From NCBI GenBank assembly GCA_002726335.1, contig PBSR01000171.1, positions 1 through 14,247 on the forward strand: 14,247 nt of DNA, in the 5' to 3' direction. The stretch is from Gemmatimonadaceae bacterium. GTDB taxonomy: Bacteria; Latescibacterota; UBA2968; UBA8231. The notes beneath the pieces are model-generated. The model saw only the letters and a program-made list of their open reading frames with translations, did not search any database and was not told the origin of the DNA. The position numbers and the translations under genes were made by a program. Of the stretch, positions 1-7,204 are shown piece after piece. The first letter of the stretch is position 1. Each line of letters opens with the position of its first letter.

Positions 1-74
1 AATACGATGTGAACGTGAAGAGTGTCGATCTGCCACGTCTCGATCTGCACCTGGAACTGACGGCGGTCGACTAG
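1..74 (+). CDS. C-terminal end of an unidentified protein (partial)
   Basis: An open frame enters from the left edge (first full codon at base 3) and ends at a TAG at 72-74, leaving 23 residues that end in LHLELTAVD. Third codon positions are mostly G or C, as in the neighbouring genes. The frame stops 17 bases before the stop codon of the oppositely oriented PanB-like gene, the expected layout for a convergent gene pair. The remnant is too short to name a family. It could be chance open reading, since only 23 codons are visible; the position and codon use are the only support. Confidence 0.45.
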   Translation, partial: YDVNVKSVDLPRLDLHLELTAVD

Positions 75-88
75 AGCCGCACGGCTCT
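73..88. terminator. Hairpin between convergent gene ends
   Basis: A perfect 7-base inverted repeat (AGAGCCG, CA spacer, CGGCTCT) fills the gap between the stop codons of two convergent genes. As RNA it would form a GC-rich stem of five or six pairs with a four-base loop. It reads the same from both strands, so it could end transcription both ways. No clear T-run follows on either side, so it is not a textbook intrinsic terminator; placement is the main argument. Confidence 0.4.
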
Positions 89-91
89 TGA

Positions 92-919
92 TCAGTTGGG
101 GTTTGCGGCGAGCCATTCGTCGAGGGCGTCGGCCTGTTCCTGTTTCATCTTCCAGCGATGCTCGGGCGCGGGAAACTGGCGCTGCCGCACTTGATGCACA
201 TACAGAGCCACCCCAGCGGCGGCCTGCGGGCCGATCTCGGCAAAGCGCTTCACGTGTCGTGAGCCGAAGTCGTGCACGCCAAGGGCATCGGTGACGACGA
301 GAACCTGCCCGTCGGTGTAGCGGCCGGCGGCAATACCGATGGTGGGAATTGAAAGGCGCTCGCTGATGATACGCCCCACCCGTTCCGGGATCGCTTCCAG
401 TACGATGAACTGAGCTCCTGCGACCTCCAGTTCAGCGCACTCGCGCAGCAGACGGATGGCGTCCTCCGCCGTGCGCGCCTGGACCTTCTTCTCCGCATGG
501 ATCTGCGGATTGAGTCCCAGATGGCAGCACACGTCGATGCCCCGCTTACGGAGCAGACGCACCGTGTCGGGCTTGAAGCCTTCAAACTTCACACCGTCGG
601 CACCGATGGCGCGAAATCGCAGGCTGTTGCCAAGGGCCTTCTCCGGCGTATCACACGATCCATAGGGTAGATCGGCGAGAAGATAGGAGCCCTTGCCGCT
701 CAAGCCCCGTCGGACGGCCTTGAGGTGGTGGATCATGTCGTCCATCGTCACCTCGCGCTCGTCCTGGTACCCTAGCAGGTTCGTACCCAGGCTGTCGGCG
801 CAGAAGACGATGTCCACACCGGCCGCCTCCTGCCACAGCGCCGACGGATAGTCCGAACAGGTCAACACGACCAGGGGTTCTCTCCGGGCCTTCTTGGCCT
901 GCAGTTCCACGGCATTCAC
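92..919 (-). CDS. panB: PanB-like 3-methyl-2-oxobutanoate hydroxymethyltransferase
   Basis: 275 residues, close to the usual PanB length (about 260-280). Known PanB enzymes transfer a hydroxymethyl group from 5,10-methylene-tetrahydrofolate to 2-oxoisovalerate, giving ketopantoate for pantothenate and CoA, in the cytoplasm. Visible family marks are the ADSLGTN segment with Mg ligand D42, LADLPYG with D83, VKFEG with K111 and E113, CHLGLNPQ near 132-139, and the catalytic acid E175 in VLEAIP, followed by IPTIGIAAG and TDGQVLV. The stretch between E113 and E175 is about five residues shorter than I recall in E. coli PanB, mostly at the glycine-rich loop before KVQ, which here reads AEKKVQAR. 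The start is GTG (917-919), overlapping the upstream TGA as GTGA. It is the last gene of the operon and no panC or panD is nearby, so a related reaction on another 2-oxo acid is possible. The fold assignment is firm; the substrate is less so. Confidence 0.85.
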   Translation of the reverse strand: MNAVELQAKKARREPLVVLTCSDYPSALWQEAAGVDIVFCADSLGTNLLGYQDEREVTMDDMIHHLKAVRRGLSGKGSYLLADLPYGSCDTPEKALGNSLRFRAIGADGVKFEGFKPDTVRLLRKRGIDVCCHLGLNPQIHAEKKVQARTAEDAIRLLRECAELEVAGAQFIVLEAIPERVGRIISERLSIPTIGIAAGRYTDGQVLVVTDALGVHDFGSRHVKRFAEIGPQAAAGVALYVHQVRQRQFPAPEHRWKMKQEQADALDEWLAANPN

Positions 920-1743
920 CGGACAGTCTCCGCCGTCGGGGTCACCGGGACCGGCCGCAGATCCACGCGCGTCGTGGTCAGGGCGCCGTCCAGTCGCAGC
1001 TCGTGCAACAGAACCGGGTGGGGTGCCTGGCAGAATGCCGGGGCCACATGGAACCGGGTGCCGGAGTCGACATCACCCTCGAGAAACGAATCGACACCTG
1101 GGTGGTAGTGTCCGGAAAGAACGAGACGCACACGTTCATCAGTCACCAGGGCATCCCGCAACAACTCACCGTCGCAGTAGGTGTGCGGCCAACCTTCATC
1201 GAGACGCGGCGTGATGACGTAGTGCTGCAGGTGGACCTGGAGGCGCGAATCGTCATCACCCAGAACCGAATCGAACCGGTCCCTTTCGTCGCCCTCCCGT
1301 CGCGGCACGTTCTCCGGGACATCATCCGGGTTGCCGGACTCATGCAGGCATCTGTCCCAGTCGTGGAACGCGACCACGCGGAATCCACTCACGTCCAGCT
1401 CTCGTGGTCTGTCGCCGAAGACATGCTCGAACAGTTCGTCGTGATCGTGGTTTCCGGGAAGGACGAACCATGGGCACGCCAGCGCCGACCGCGCCTCGGC
1501 GATCAACTCGAGATCGGCTACCCCCTGTCGCAGGCTCTGCTCACTGTCGGCAGCGTCGAGCGGATGATCCACCAGATCCCCGGTGACAGCGACGACGTCG
1601 ACATGGGCCGCCTGCAGTGCCGTCAGCGCCTCGTCGAGCAGGTCGGGTATGTCACGACTACGGCGGTCGGGCACAGCGGATGTACCGGGCAGGTGATGGC
1701 GCAGATGCAGATCGGAAAGCTGGCCGATGGTAAGAGTGTCCAT
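916..1743 (-). CDS. Calcineurin-like metallophosphoesterase (CpdA/GpdQ type)
   Basis: 275 residues from the ATG at 1741-1743. This family holds two metal ions and hydrolyses phosphomono- or phosphodiesters. All metal-binding blocks are present in order: DLH (D11, H13) in QLSDLHL, GD (D56) in VTGDLVDH, GNHD (N98, H99), H174 in LQHYV, and GHYH (H212, H214). There is no signal peptide, so it is probably cytoplasmic. The frame is open upstream to 1854, but that would overlap the preceding ATPase gene with Arg-rich sequence unlike the family; the core strand TIGQLSDLHL begins right after the chosen start. A second ATG at 1753-1755 is also possible. It follows the ATPase gene after 41 bases and overlaps the PanB-like gene by GTGA. 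In a UgpC-type transporter operon it could cleave an imported phosphodiester, or act on a cyclic nucleotide; the sequence does not decide. Confidence 0.85.
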   Translation of the reverse strand: MDTLTIGQLSDLHLRHHLPGTSAVPDRRSRDIPDLLDEALTALQAAHVDVVAVTGDLVDHPLDAADSEQSLRQGVADLELIAEARSALACPWFVLPGNHDHDELFEHVFGDRPRELDVSGFRVVAFHDWDRCLHESGNPDDVPENVPRREGDERDRFDSVLGDDDSRLQVHLQHYVITPRLDEGWPHTYCDGELLRDALVTDERVRLVLSGHYHPGVDSFLEGDVDSGTRFHVAPAFCQAPHPVLLHELRLDGALTTTRVDLRPVPVTPTAETVR

Positions 1744-1784
1744 ACTGCGGAACATACGTAACCGACCGACCGTACGCGCCCTCC

Positions 1785-2879
1785 TCACGGACGGGGCCAC
1801 AGGCTGGCCCGGCCGCAGTCGAGACGCGGCGCCACACGGTCTCCGGGGCGCCATTGCCGCGTCTTGTCCACCAGCAGGTGCAGCTGCAGGCCCGCCCAGT
1901 CCACGACGAGGATGCTGGCCGGCCCCGTGTCTTCCACCAGGCGCACCCGCCCCTCGTGTCCGCCACCGGTGACGTCCACGGCTTCGGGCCGGATACCAAA
2001 CCAGAGACGGTCGCCATCGGGCGCTGAGGATGGTACATCCACCCTCACGACCTGCGCCTCACTCGCGCGCGCGACGTCCATGCCCCCGGCATCGTCCATG
2101 TCCCCGGCTTCATCCACCAGCCAGCTGTCATCGACCCGTTTCAGGGGAATCATGTTGATCGCGGGTTGCCCGAGTTGCCGTGCCACCTCGGGGGTGAGTG
2201 GGTCGGCGTAGATCTCCTGCGCCGAGGCCATCTGCAACACCCGGCCTGCCGACAGAACCGCGACACGATCTCCCATGGACAGGGCTTCCGACTGATCGTG
2301 AGTTACGTACAGCATGGGGATGCCGAGCTCCCGCCGCAGCACGACCAGTTCCACGCGCAACTGCTCCCGCAGCTTGGCGTCGAGATTCGTCAGGGGTTCG
2401 TCCATGAGAAACAGTCGGGGTCGCCGGACGATGGCGCGTCCGATCGCAACGCGCTGCATCTCGCCGCCGGAGAGGCGTTCGGCGGGCCGATCCAGCAGCC
2501 CTTCGATCCGCAGCAGCCGCGCCGCCCATTCCACACGTCCTGCCACGTCGACCTGCTGGCGACCCGGCGCCTGCAGCGGGAAGGCCAGGTTCCGTCGCAC
2601 CGTCCACCCCGGGTACAGCGAGAAGTTCTGGAACACGAAAGCCACGTCGCGACGCGCTGGCGACCAGGCCGTCACGTCTTCTCCGTGCAGCCGGATGCGT
2701 CCTGCTCGCGGCGTCTCCAGGCCGGCCACAGTTCGCAGCAAGGTCGTCTTGCCGGCTCCGGAGGGCCCCAGAACGACGACGAGCTCGTCTTCATGAACGT
2801 CGAAGGACACATCCTGGAGAGACAGGGTGGATCCGTACTGATGGCAGAGGCCGGTCAGGCGCAACGCCGGAGGGGTCAT
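1785..2879 (-). CDS. ABC importer ATPase, MalK/UgpC type (second of two)
   Basis: 364 residues: an N-terminal nucleotide-binding domain (about 1-235) and a C-terminal TOBE-like regulatory region (about 240-364), as in CUT1-family sugar importers. Walker A GPSGAGKT is 38-45, the Q-loop glutamine is Q84, the signature LSGGE is 136-140, Walker B ends in D160-E161, and the switch histidine is H194 in YVTHD. Everything needed for ATP hydrolysis is present. The signature ends in Glu rather than the Gln usual in MalK. A GGGAGAA ribosome site lies 8 bases before the ATG, which overlaps the stop of the first ATPase gene as ATGA. The linker between the domains (256-267) is a duplicated six-residue acidic unit. 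The two adjacent ATPases differ clearly from each other, so a heterodimer, as in the GlpS-GlpT glycerol importer, is likely. Confidence 0.93.
   Translation of the reverse strand: MTPPALRLTGLCHQYGSTLSLQDVSFDVHEDELVVVLGPSGAGKTTLLRTVAGLETPRAGRIRLHGEDVTAWSPARRDVAFVFQNFSLYPGWTVRRNLAFPLQAPGRQQVDVAGRVEWAARLLRIEGLLDRPAERLSGGEMQRVAIGRAIVRRPRLFLMDEPLTNLDAKLREQLRVELVVLRRELGIPMLYVTHDQSEALSMGDRVAVLSAGRVLQMASAQEIYADPLTPEVARQLGQPAINMIPLKRVDDSWLVDEAGDMDDAGGMDVARASEAQVVRVDVPSSAPDGDRLWFGIRPEAVDVTGGGHEGRVRLVEDTGPASILVVDWAGLQLHLLVDKTRQWRPGDRVAPRLDCGRASLWPRP
2079..2114. repeat. 18-base tandem duplication in the ATPase linker
   Basis: Two adjacent 18-base units (2079-2096 and 2097-2114) match at 15 of 18 positions. 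On the coding strand they give DEAGDM followed by DDAGGM, residues 256-267 of the second ATPase. The phase is a whole number of codons, so the reading frame is kept. The repeat lies between the nucleotide-binding and TOBE-like regions, where length changes are likely tolerated. It looks like a local slippage duplication that has begun to diverge. Confidence 0.7.
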
Positions 2880-3937
2880 CGGAGTCGTTCTCCCGATTCG
2901 GTGTCGAACAGCCGCACCTGATCCGGAGCCAGAGCCAGACGCAACTTGGTACCGGCAGCATATGTCTCCGTCGTCGGCCGCCGCATGATGAAGCGGCCTG
3001 CCGGTGTGTCGAGGTGGACCATGCGGTGGGCTCCCAGCAGCTCGTCGAGTACGACCGTTCCAGTCAGGGGGCCACCGCTGTCCGGCAGCACCGACTCGGG
3101 TCGTGCCCCAAGAGTCAGGGCCCGGGTGCGGGATGTGCCCGAGGGCAGTGGCAGGAAGACGCCTCCCGGGGCCCTCAGGACATCCCCGTCCATGGACTCA
3201 CCGGCAACAAAATTCATCCCCGGTGAGCCAACGAAATCGGCGACGAAAAGATCCTCGGGGTCACCGTACACCTGCGCCGGCGCCCCGGCCTGCCGGATCC
3301 GACCCCCTTGCATGACGACGATGCGATCGGCCAGACTCATCGCCTCTTCCTGGTCGTGGGTGACGTAGATCGTCGTGATGCCGAGCTCGATCTGTTTCGT
3401 GCGGATCAGCTCCCGCATCTCCAGCCGGAGCTCCCCATCGAGGGTCCCCAGAGGCTCGTCCATCAACCACAGCCGCGGCGAACGGACCAGCGCCCTGGCC
3501 AGAGCCACCCGTTGATGATCGCCGCCGCTGAGCTGTGATGGTCGCCGTCGCACCAGATCCTGTAACCCGAGACTCTCCACCATCTCCTGTACACGTCGAC
3601 GGACCTGCTCGGGGGTGTTGCCCGTGCTCTGGAGGGGGAAGGCAATGTTGTCGAAGACGGAGAGATGTGGGTACAGGGCATAGAACTGAAAGACGAAGCC
3701 GACGTCTCTCGACTGTGGCGGCGACTGCGAGATGTCCTCCGATGACAGTCGTATCGAGCCCGATGTGGGCACCTCGAGACCGGCCACCATCCTCAGGGTC
3801 GTCGTCTTGCCGCACCCGGAAGGGCCAAGCAGGACGATGAACTCGCCATCGTCGCAGGCCAGATCGATACCGCCTACCGCCTCGGTGCCATCGGAGAACA
3901 CTTTGCGCAGGGCGGACAGCTGCAGAAAGGGGCTCAT
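2876..3937 (-). CDS. ABC importer ATPase, MalK/UgpC type (first of two)
   Basis: 353 residues from the ATG at 3935-3937. The nucleotide-binding domain (about 1-235) carries Walker A GPSGCGKT (38-45), Q84, the signature LSGGD (136-140), Walker B with D160-E161, a D-loop reading GTLD instead of the common SNLD, and H194 in YVTHD. A TOBE-like C-terminal region follows (about 240-353). It would energise import through the two permeases encoded upstream. The frame is open further upstream to 4042, but that extension is Arg/His-rich, unlike the family, and falls across the small membrane-protein gene; the family N-terminus begins just after the chosen ATG. The start overlaps the small gene's stop as ATGA, and its own stop overlaps the next ATPase as ATGA. 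The signature ends in Asp where Gln is usual; the sister ATPase has Glu there. Confidence 0.93.
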   Translation of the reverse strand: MSPFLQLSALRKVFSDGTEAVGGIDLACDDGEFIVLLGPSGCGKTTTLRMVAGLEVPTSGSIRLSSEDISQSPPQSRDVGFVFQFYALYPHLSVFDNIAFPLQSTGNTPEQVRRRVQEMVESLGLQDLVRRRPSQLSGGDHQRVALARALVRSPRLWLMDEPLGTLDGELRLEMRELIRTKQIELGITTIYVTHDQEEAMSLADRIVVMQGGRIRQAGAPAQVYGDPEDLFVADFVGSPGMNFVAGESMDGDVLRAPGGVFLPLPSGTSRTRALTLGARPESVLPDSGGPLTGTVVLDELLGAHRMVHLDTPAGRFIMRRPTTETYAAGTKLRLALAPDQVRLFDTESGERLR

Positions 3938-4113
3938 GCCTCGGTCGTCCCCGAATCGACGTCGACCAGATGGCTCGTGACGATGTGCAGAAGGGTGAAG
4001 GCAATGGTGACGAAGAAGCCGTAGCGAAAGCCATCCGCCCACCAGGGCTGCAGCAGCAGGGCGACACCGGTGGCGAGACCGAAACGGGCGACGCGATCGA
4101 GACCGTCGATCAC
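3934..4113 (-). CDS. Small two-helix membrane protein within the ABC importer operon
   Basis: A 59-residue frame, GTG start at 4111-4113 and TGA stop at 3934-3936, exactly fills the space between the MalG-type permease and the first ATPase. It overlaps the permease stop as GTGA and the ATPase start as ATGA, the joints used elsewhere in this operon. The protein has a short amphipathic start (IDGLDRVARF), a hydrophobic stretch at about 11-25 ending in QPWW, a short turn (ADGFR), a second hydrophobic stretch at about 31-50 containing LLHIVTSH, and a polar acidic tail. This predicts a hairpin of two membrane helices. Without it the operon would have a lone 173-base gap here. I do not recognise the family. 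By position it could be an accessory transporter subunit, comparable in setting to the small membrane protein GlpU of rhizobial glycerol importers, but I see no sequence match to that. Confidence 0.8.
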   Translation of the reverse strand: MIDGLDRVARFGLATGVALLLQPWWADGFRYGFFVTIAFTLLHIVTSHLVDVDSGTTEA

Positions 4114-4976
4114 TGCTTGATCGTTCCGAAGGTCACACCCCGCAGCAGGTGCTTCCTGACGAGGACCGTGAAGAGGACGATGGGAGAGACGAAGAGCAGC
4201 ACACCGGCCCCGACCTGGGACCAGGGCATGCCCTGCACATTGCCCTGCAGTCCGGCGAAATACACGGGTACCGTCACGGCGCCACGGTTGTTCAGCGTCA
4301 TGGCGAAGCCATACTCGTTCCAGGCCGAGATCAGGCAGAACACGGCGGTCACCGCCATGCCCGGCAGCGCCCGGGGCAGCACGACGCGAACAAAGGCCTG
4401 CCAGCGCGTGTAGCCGTCGACAAGGGCCGCCTCCTCATAAGCTGCGGGAATGTCGTCGATGAACCCCTTCATCAACCACACAGCCAGCGACAGGTTGAAG
4501 GCGGTGTAGAGAATGATCAACCCCAGGTGTGTGTTGGGCAGACCGAGGCTGCGGTACATCATCAGAATCGGAATGACGACGGCCAGCGGCGGCAGGAAGC
4601 GTGTCGACAGGATGAAGAACAGCCAGTCCCGTGCTCCCGGAATCCGAAAGCGGCTGAAACCGTAGGCGCACGACGTTCCCAGCAGGACGGCGGCCACAGT
4701 GCTGCACGAACCGATAACGAGGGTGTTCATCAGATAGTGGTAGTACGGGTGTGCCGCCCCGGCGTATACGTCTCCCAGCGCCCGAAAGCCCTCCAGTGTT
4801 GCTTCGAAACGGATACTCCCGGGTCCGATGCCGGTGCCATCTGCAACGGGCACGAACCTAGCCGTCGTGGCGATGCTGTCGACGCGCGACTTGATGGCCG
4901 TCATCGCCAGCCAGAGCAGGGGCAGTGTGGCCAGGGATCCGTAGAGTGTGAGAACACTCCACCGCAACACCGCCAT
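4110..4976 (-). CDS. ABC importer permease, MalG type
   Basis: 288 residues and about six predicted membrane helices (about 5-27, 82-105, 117-139, 150-170, 205-225, 255-275), typical of the second permease in sugar importers. The cytoplasmic EAA loop that docks on the ATPase is at 181-204 (EEAALVDG... with VVLPRALP), with the key E182, G188 and P201. It would pair with the MalF-type permease to form the inner-membrane channel. The ATG (4974-4976) shares one base with the upstream TAA stop (TAATG), and the stop overlaps the small membrane-protein gene as GTGA. A periplasmic segment of about 50 residues follows helix 1 (30-80), which is usual for this type. The substrate cannot be read from the sequence. 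Confidence 0.92.
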   Translation of the reverse strand: MAVLRWSVLTLYGSLATLPLLWLAMTAIKSRVDSIATTARFVPVADGTGIGPGSIRFEATLEGFRALGDVYAGAAHPYYHYLMNTLVIGSCSTVAAVLLGTSCAYGFSRFRIPGARDWLFFILSTRFLPPLAVVIPILMMYRSLGLPNTHLGLIILYTAFNLSLAVWLMKGFIDDIPAAYEEAALVDGYTRWQAFVRVVLPRALPGMAVTAVFCLISAWNEYGFAMTLNNRGAVTVPVYFAGLQGNVQGMPWSQVGAGVLLFVSPIVLFTVLVRKHLLRGVTFGTIKQ

Positions 4977-5863
4977 TACCGGCCTCCCGCCTGCCGTTGC
5001 AGCCGGTTGAGATATCGCAGAAAGACGCTCGCCAGGGCGATGACGACGACGAGGACGACGTACGAATAGGCCGACGCCATACCGACCTTGCCATCGCGGA
5101 ACATCACTTGGTACAGCAGTGCACTCAGGGTCTGCGTGGCGCCGTCATTCGGACCGGTGACAGCCATGACCAGATCGAACTGCTTCAGCGCATCCGTGGC
5201 CCGCAGCAGTACGGCCAGGCCCACGAGGGGGGCCGACATGGGCAGGGTGATGCGGCAGAACACCCGCCAGCGACTGGCCCGGTCGATGGCGGCCGCCTCG
5301 TAGATGTAGGAGGGGATCGCATTCAGACTCGCCAGGCAGATGAGCAGCATGAAGGGCGTCCACATCCACACGTCGACGATGAGCAGAGACAGCAGCTTGA
5401 GGTCTGGATCCGTCGTCCACTGGGGCTGCCCGAGGCCGAGGAAGGACAGCAGATGGTTGAAGACACCGTAGCTGCCATCCAGGATCAGCTTCCAGTACAC
5501 CCCCATCACGGCGGGAGGCATCATCATCGGCACCAGCAGCAGCGTCAGCAGCACCGCCTTGCCACGGAACCGATCGCGCAGACACAGAGCCAGCCCGTAG
5601 CCGAAGACGAGTTGGGCCGACACGGCGCCGACGACGAAGAGCGCCGTCGTACGCAGCGCCTCGGCATAACGAGGGTCGAAGAAGAGAAAGCTGTAGTTGA
5701 GGACGCCCACGGAGCCCGCCGAGCCGCTGTCGATGAGGTCGGCGTTGGTGAAGCTCAGCCAGATGCTGTAGAGCAGAGGGAAGATGTTGACACACAACAG
5801 CAACAGCAGTGCCGGTGTGACGAAGCCGACCTTCAGCCAGCGATCACCATCTGCCTCCCCCAT
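4976..5863 (-). CDS. ABC importer permease, MalF/UgpA type
   Basis: 295 residues with a short cytoplasmic N-terminus and about six membrane helices (about 12-37, 72-96, 104-125, 158-180, 212-228, 265-285). The EAA loop is at 189-211 (YEAAAIDRASRW... ITLPMSAP); the Gly of the classic EAAxxDG pattern is Arg here (R195), a change I have seen in other CUT1 permeases and do not regard as damaging. It forms the transport channel with the MalG-type permease. The ATG at 5861-5863 lies 18 bases after the stop of the binding-protein gene, one of only two real gaps in the operon. Such a gap after a binding-protein gene is common, because that protein is needed in excess; I see no strong hairpin in it. 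Confidence 0.92.
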   Translation of the reverse strand: MGEADGDRWLKVGFVTPALLLLLCVNIFPLLYSIWLSFTNADLIDSGSAGSVGVLNYSFLFFDPRYAEALRTTALFVVGAVSAQLVFGYGLALCLRDRFRGKAVLLTLLLVPMMMPPAVMGVYWKLILDGSYGVFNHLLSFLGLGQPQWTTDPDLKLLSLLIVDVWMWTPFMLLICLASLNAIPSYIYEAAAIDRASRWRVFCRITLPMSAPLVGLAVLLRATDALKQFDLVMAVTGPNDGATQTLSALLYQVMFRDGKVGMASAYSYVVLVVVIALASVFLRYLNRLQRQAGGR

Positions 5864-5881
5864 GTCGCCGTGCCGCCCCGC

Positions 5882-7204
5882 CTACTGGCCCAACCCGGCT
5901 CCGCGGAAGATCATCTCGTGCTCCATAGCCAGCCGCTCCAGGGCCGCCTGCGGTGTCCTTGCCCCGTCGAGGGCTTCGCCGAGGACCCGGGCGTTGGCTG
6001 CGAGCAGCTCGTTGTAGACCGGAACGTTCCAGAAATCACGCAGATGGTCCAGCGAACTGGCGAAGGTGGCGTTGAAGGGGTACCCCGAGCGGAACTCGTC
6101 GCTACTCAGCAGTTGCCTGTTGGCCGTGAAGGAACCCGGATAGGTGATCCACTTCTGTTGTACTTCCGTCTGTTGAAACCAGGCGATGAAACGCTTCGCC
6201 AACGCCTGCTGCGATTCGGAGACCTTCGTCGAAATACTGAAGCCCTGCCCGCCGAGTGAAATCGCGCGGGTCCCTTCATGCCCGGGAACGACGAAAAAAC
6301 CGACCTGGTCGCCCATGGCCGCGACGATACCAGGGTAGAATGGGAAGTAGTTCAGCGCCATCGCCGTCGAGCCGTTGGTGAAGGCATCGAGCACGCCGAA
6401 GTAGTCGGAGTTGGTGCCCCCCGGCGGCGAGAACTTCAGCAGGTCGATCAGAAACTGCAGTCCCTCAGCTGCCTCCGGCGTGTCGAGATGCCCCTTCACG
6501 GCGAAACTCTCTCGATCTCCCCAGCTGCCTCCGAAGGCCCAGAGGAAGGGCTGGAAACCCATCGTGATCGAGTCGTACCCCCGGCCGGACAGCAGGGCGG
6601 CACCGTAGCGTTTGCTGTCGGGACGGTTGAAGAACTCCGCCACATCGCGAAACTGCTCCCACGTGTCAGGCGTCGCCAGATCTCTTCCGTAGTTGGCGCG
6701 GAACGCCGTCTGCTCCTCGGGGTCATCGAACCAGTCCTTGCGATAGACAAAACCCAGGGCGTCAGTTTCGCAGGGCGCCGCCCAGACCGTGCCGCTCCCC
6801 GTGGGGTATTCCATGAGGTAGCGTTTGGCCAGAGGGTGGATCCCGTCCAGATCGACTGCTTCGCCGATCCAGTCGGTCAGCTCGAGGTAGAGTCCCTTGG
6901 TGGCGCCACGGCCGATCCATTGACTGTCGCCGATGACGATGTCGAAGGCGGTCGTCTCGTTGCCGTATTCGAGGAACACCTGATCCTGGTACGAAGGCCA
7001 GGGGATCTGGTGCACCTGGACCTTGATCCCGGTCTCGGCGGCGAATTCCTGGCTCAGTTCCTGCAGTCCGGCCGCGGGATCCCACTGGGCCCACCAGATC
7101 GTCAGGGACTCGTCCTGGGCGTCGGCTGCGCCGGAAATCGACAGGGTGACCGCCCCCACGGCGAGAAGCAGGGCAATGGCGGAATGTCGGGATAGGCGCT
7201 TCAT
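5882..7204 (-). CDS. Periplasmic solute-binding protein, family 1 (sugar ABC importer)
   Basis: 440 residues, the usual length for family 1 extracellular solute-binding proteins. A secretory signal peptide is clear: a basic start (MKRLSRH), a hydrophobic core at about 9-22, and an ADA site before Q30, so cleavage after A29 is likely. There is no lipobox cysteine, so the protein should be free in a periplasm, which favours a diderm cell. The mature start ESLTIWWAQWDPAAGLQ and the segment DIVIGDSQWIGR (about 88-99) are typical of the fold. Many Trp, Tyr and Phe residues (for example the FLWAFGGSW segment) fit carbohydrate stacking. A GGAGA ribosome site stands 6 bases before the ATG, which overlaps the aminotransferase stop as ATGA. 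The ligand is unknown; a sugar, polyol or glycerophosphodiester are all possible. Confidence 0.93.
   Translation of the reverse strand: MKRLSRHSAIALLLAVGAVTLSISGAADAQDESLTIWWAQWDPAAGLQELSQEFAAETGIKVQVHQIPWPSYQDQVFLEYGNETTAFDIVIGDSQWIGRGATKGLYLELTDWIGEAVDLDGIHPLAKRYLMEYPTGSGTVWAAPCETDALGFVYRKDWFDDPEEQTAFRANYGRDLATPDTWEQFRDVAEFFNRPDSKRYGAALLSGRGYDSITMGFQPFLWAFGGSWGDRESFAVKGHLDTPEAAEGLQFLIDLLKFSPPGGTNSDYFGVLDAFTNGSTAMALNYFPFYPGIVAAMGDQVGFFVVPGHEGTRAISLGGQGFSISTKVSESQQALAKRFIAWFQQTEVQQKWITYPGSFTANRQLLSSDEFRSGYPFNATFASSLDHLRDFWNVPVYNELLAANARVLGEALDGARTPQAALERLAMEHEMIFRGAGLGQ

Noticed and set aside
1003..1761. A long plus-strand open frame (252 codons) opposite the metallophosphoesterase
   Set aside because: It is a mirror of a gene with complete family motifs; high GC content makes antisense frames long. 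No domain features are visible in its translation.
3938..4042. N-terminal extension of the first ATPase to an upstream ATG
   Set aside because: The extension is Arg/His-rich and unlike the family, and the same bases encode the small membrane protein in another frame.
5040..5062. GACGAC-rich low-complexity stretch considered as a microsatellite
   Set aside because: On the coding strand it encodes the VVLVVV part of a permease membrane helix; repeated valine codons explain it.
4149..5069. A 306-codon plus-strand frame opposite the MalG-type permease
   Set aside because: Antisense shadow with Gln/His/Arg-rich low-complexity sequence; the permease on the other strand has helices and an EAA loop.
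4997..6259. A 420-codon plus-strand frame, very rich in Gln, Arg and His, opposite the MalF-type permease and binding protein
   Set aside because: The composition is that of an antisense translation of a membrane-protein gene, with no recognisable domain, and the opposite strand holds well-supported genes.
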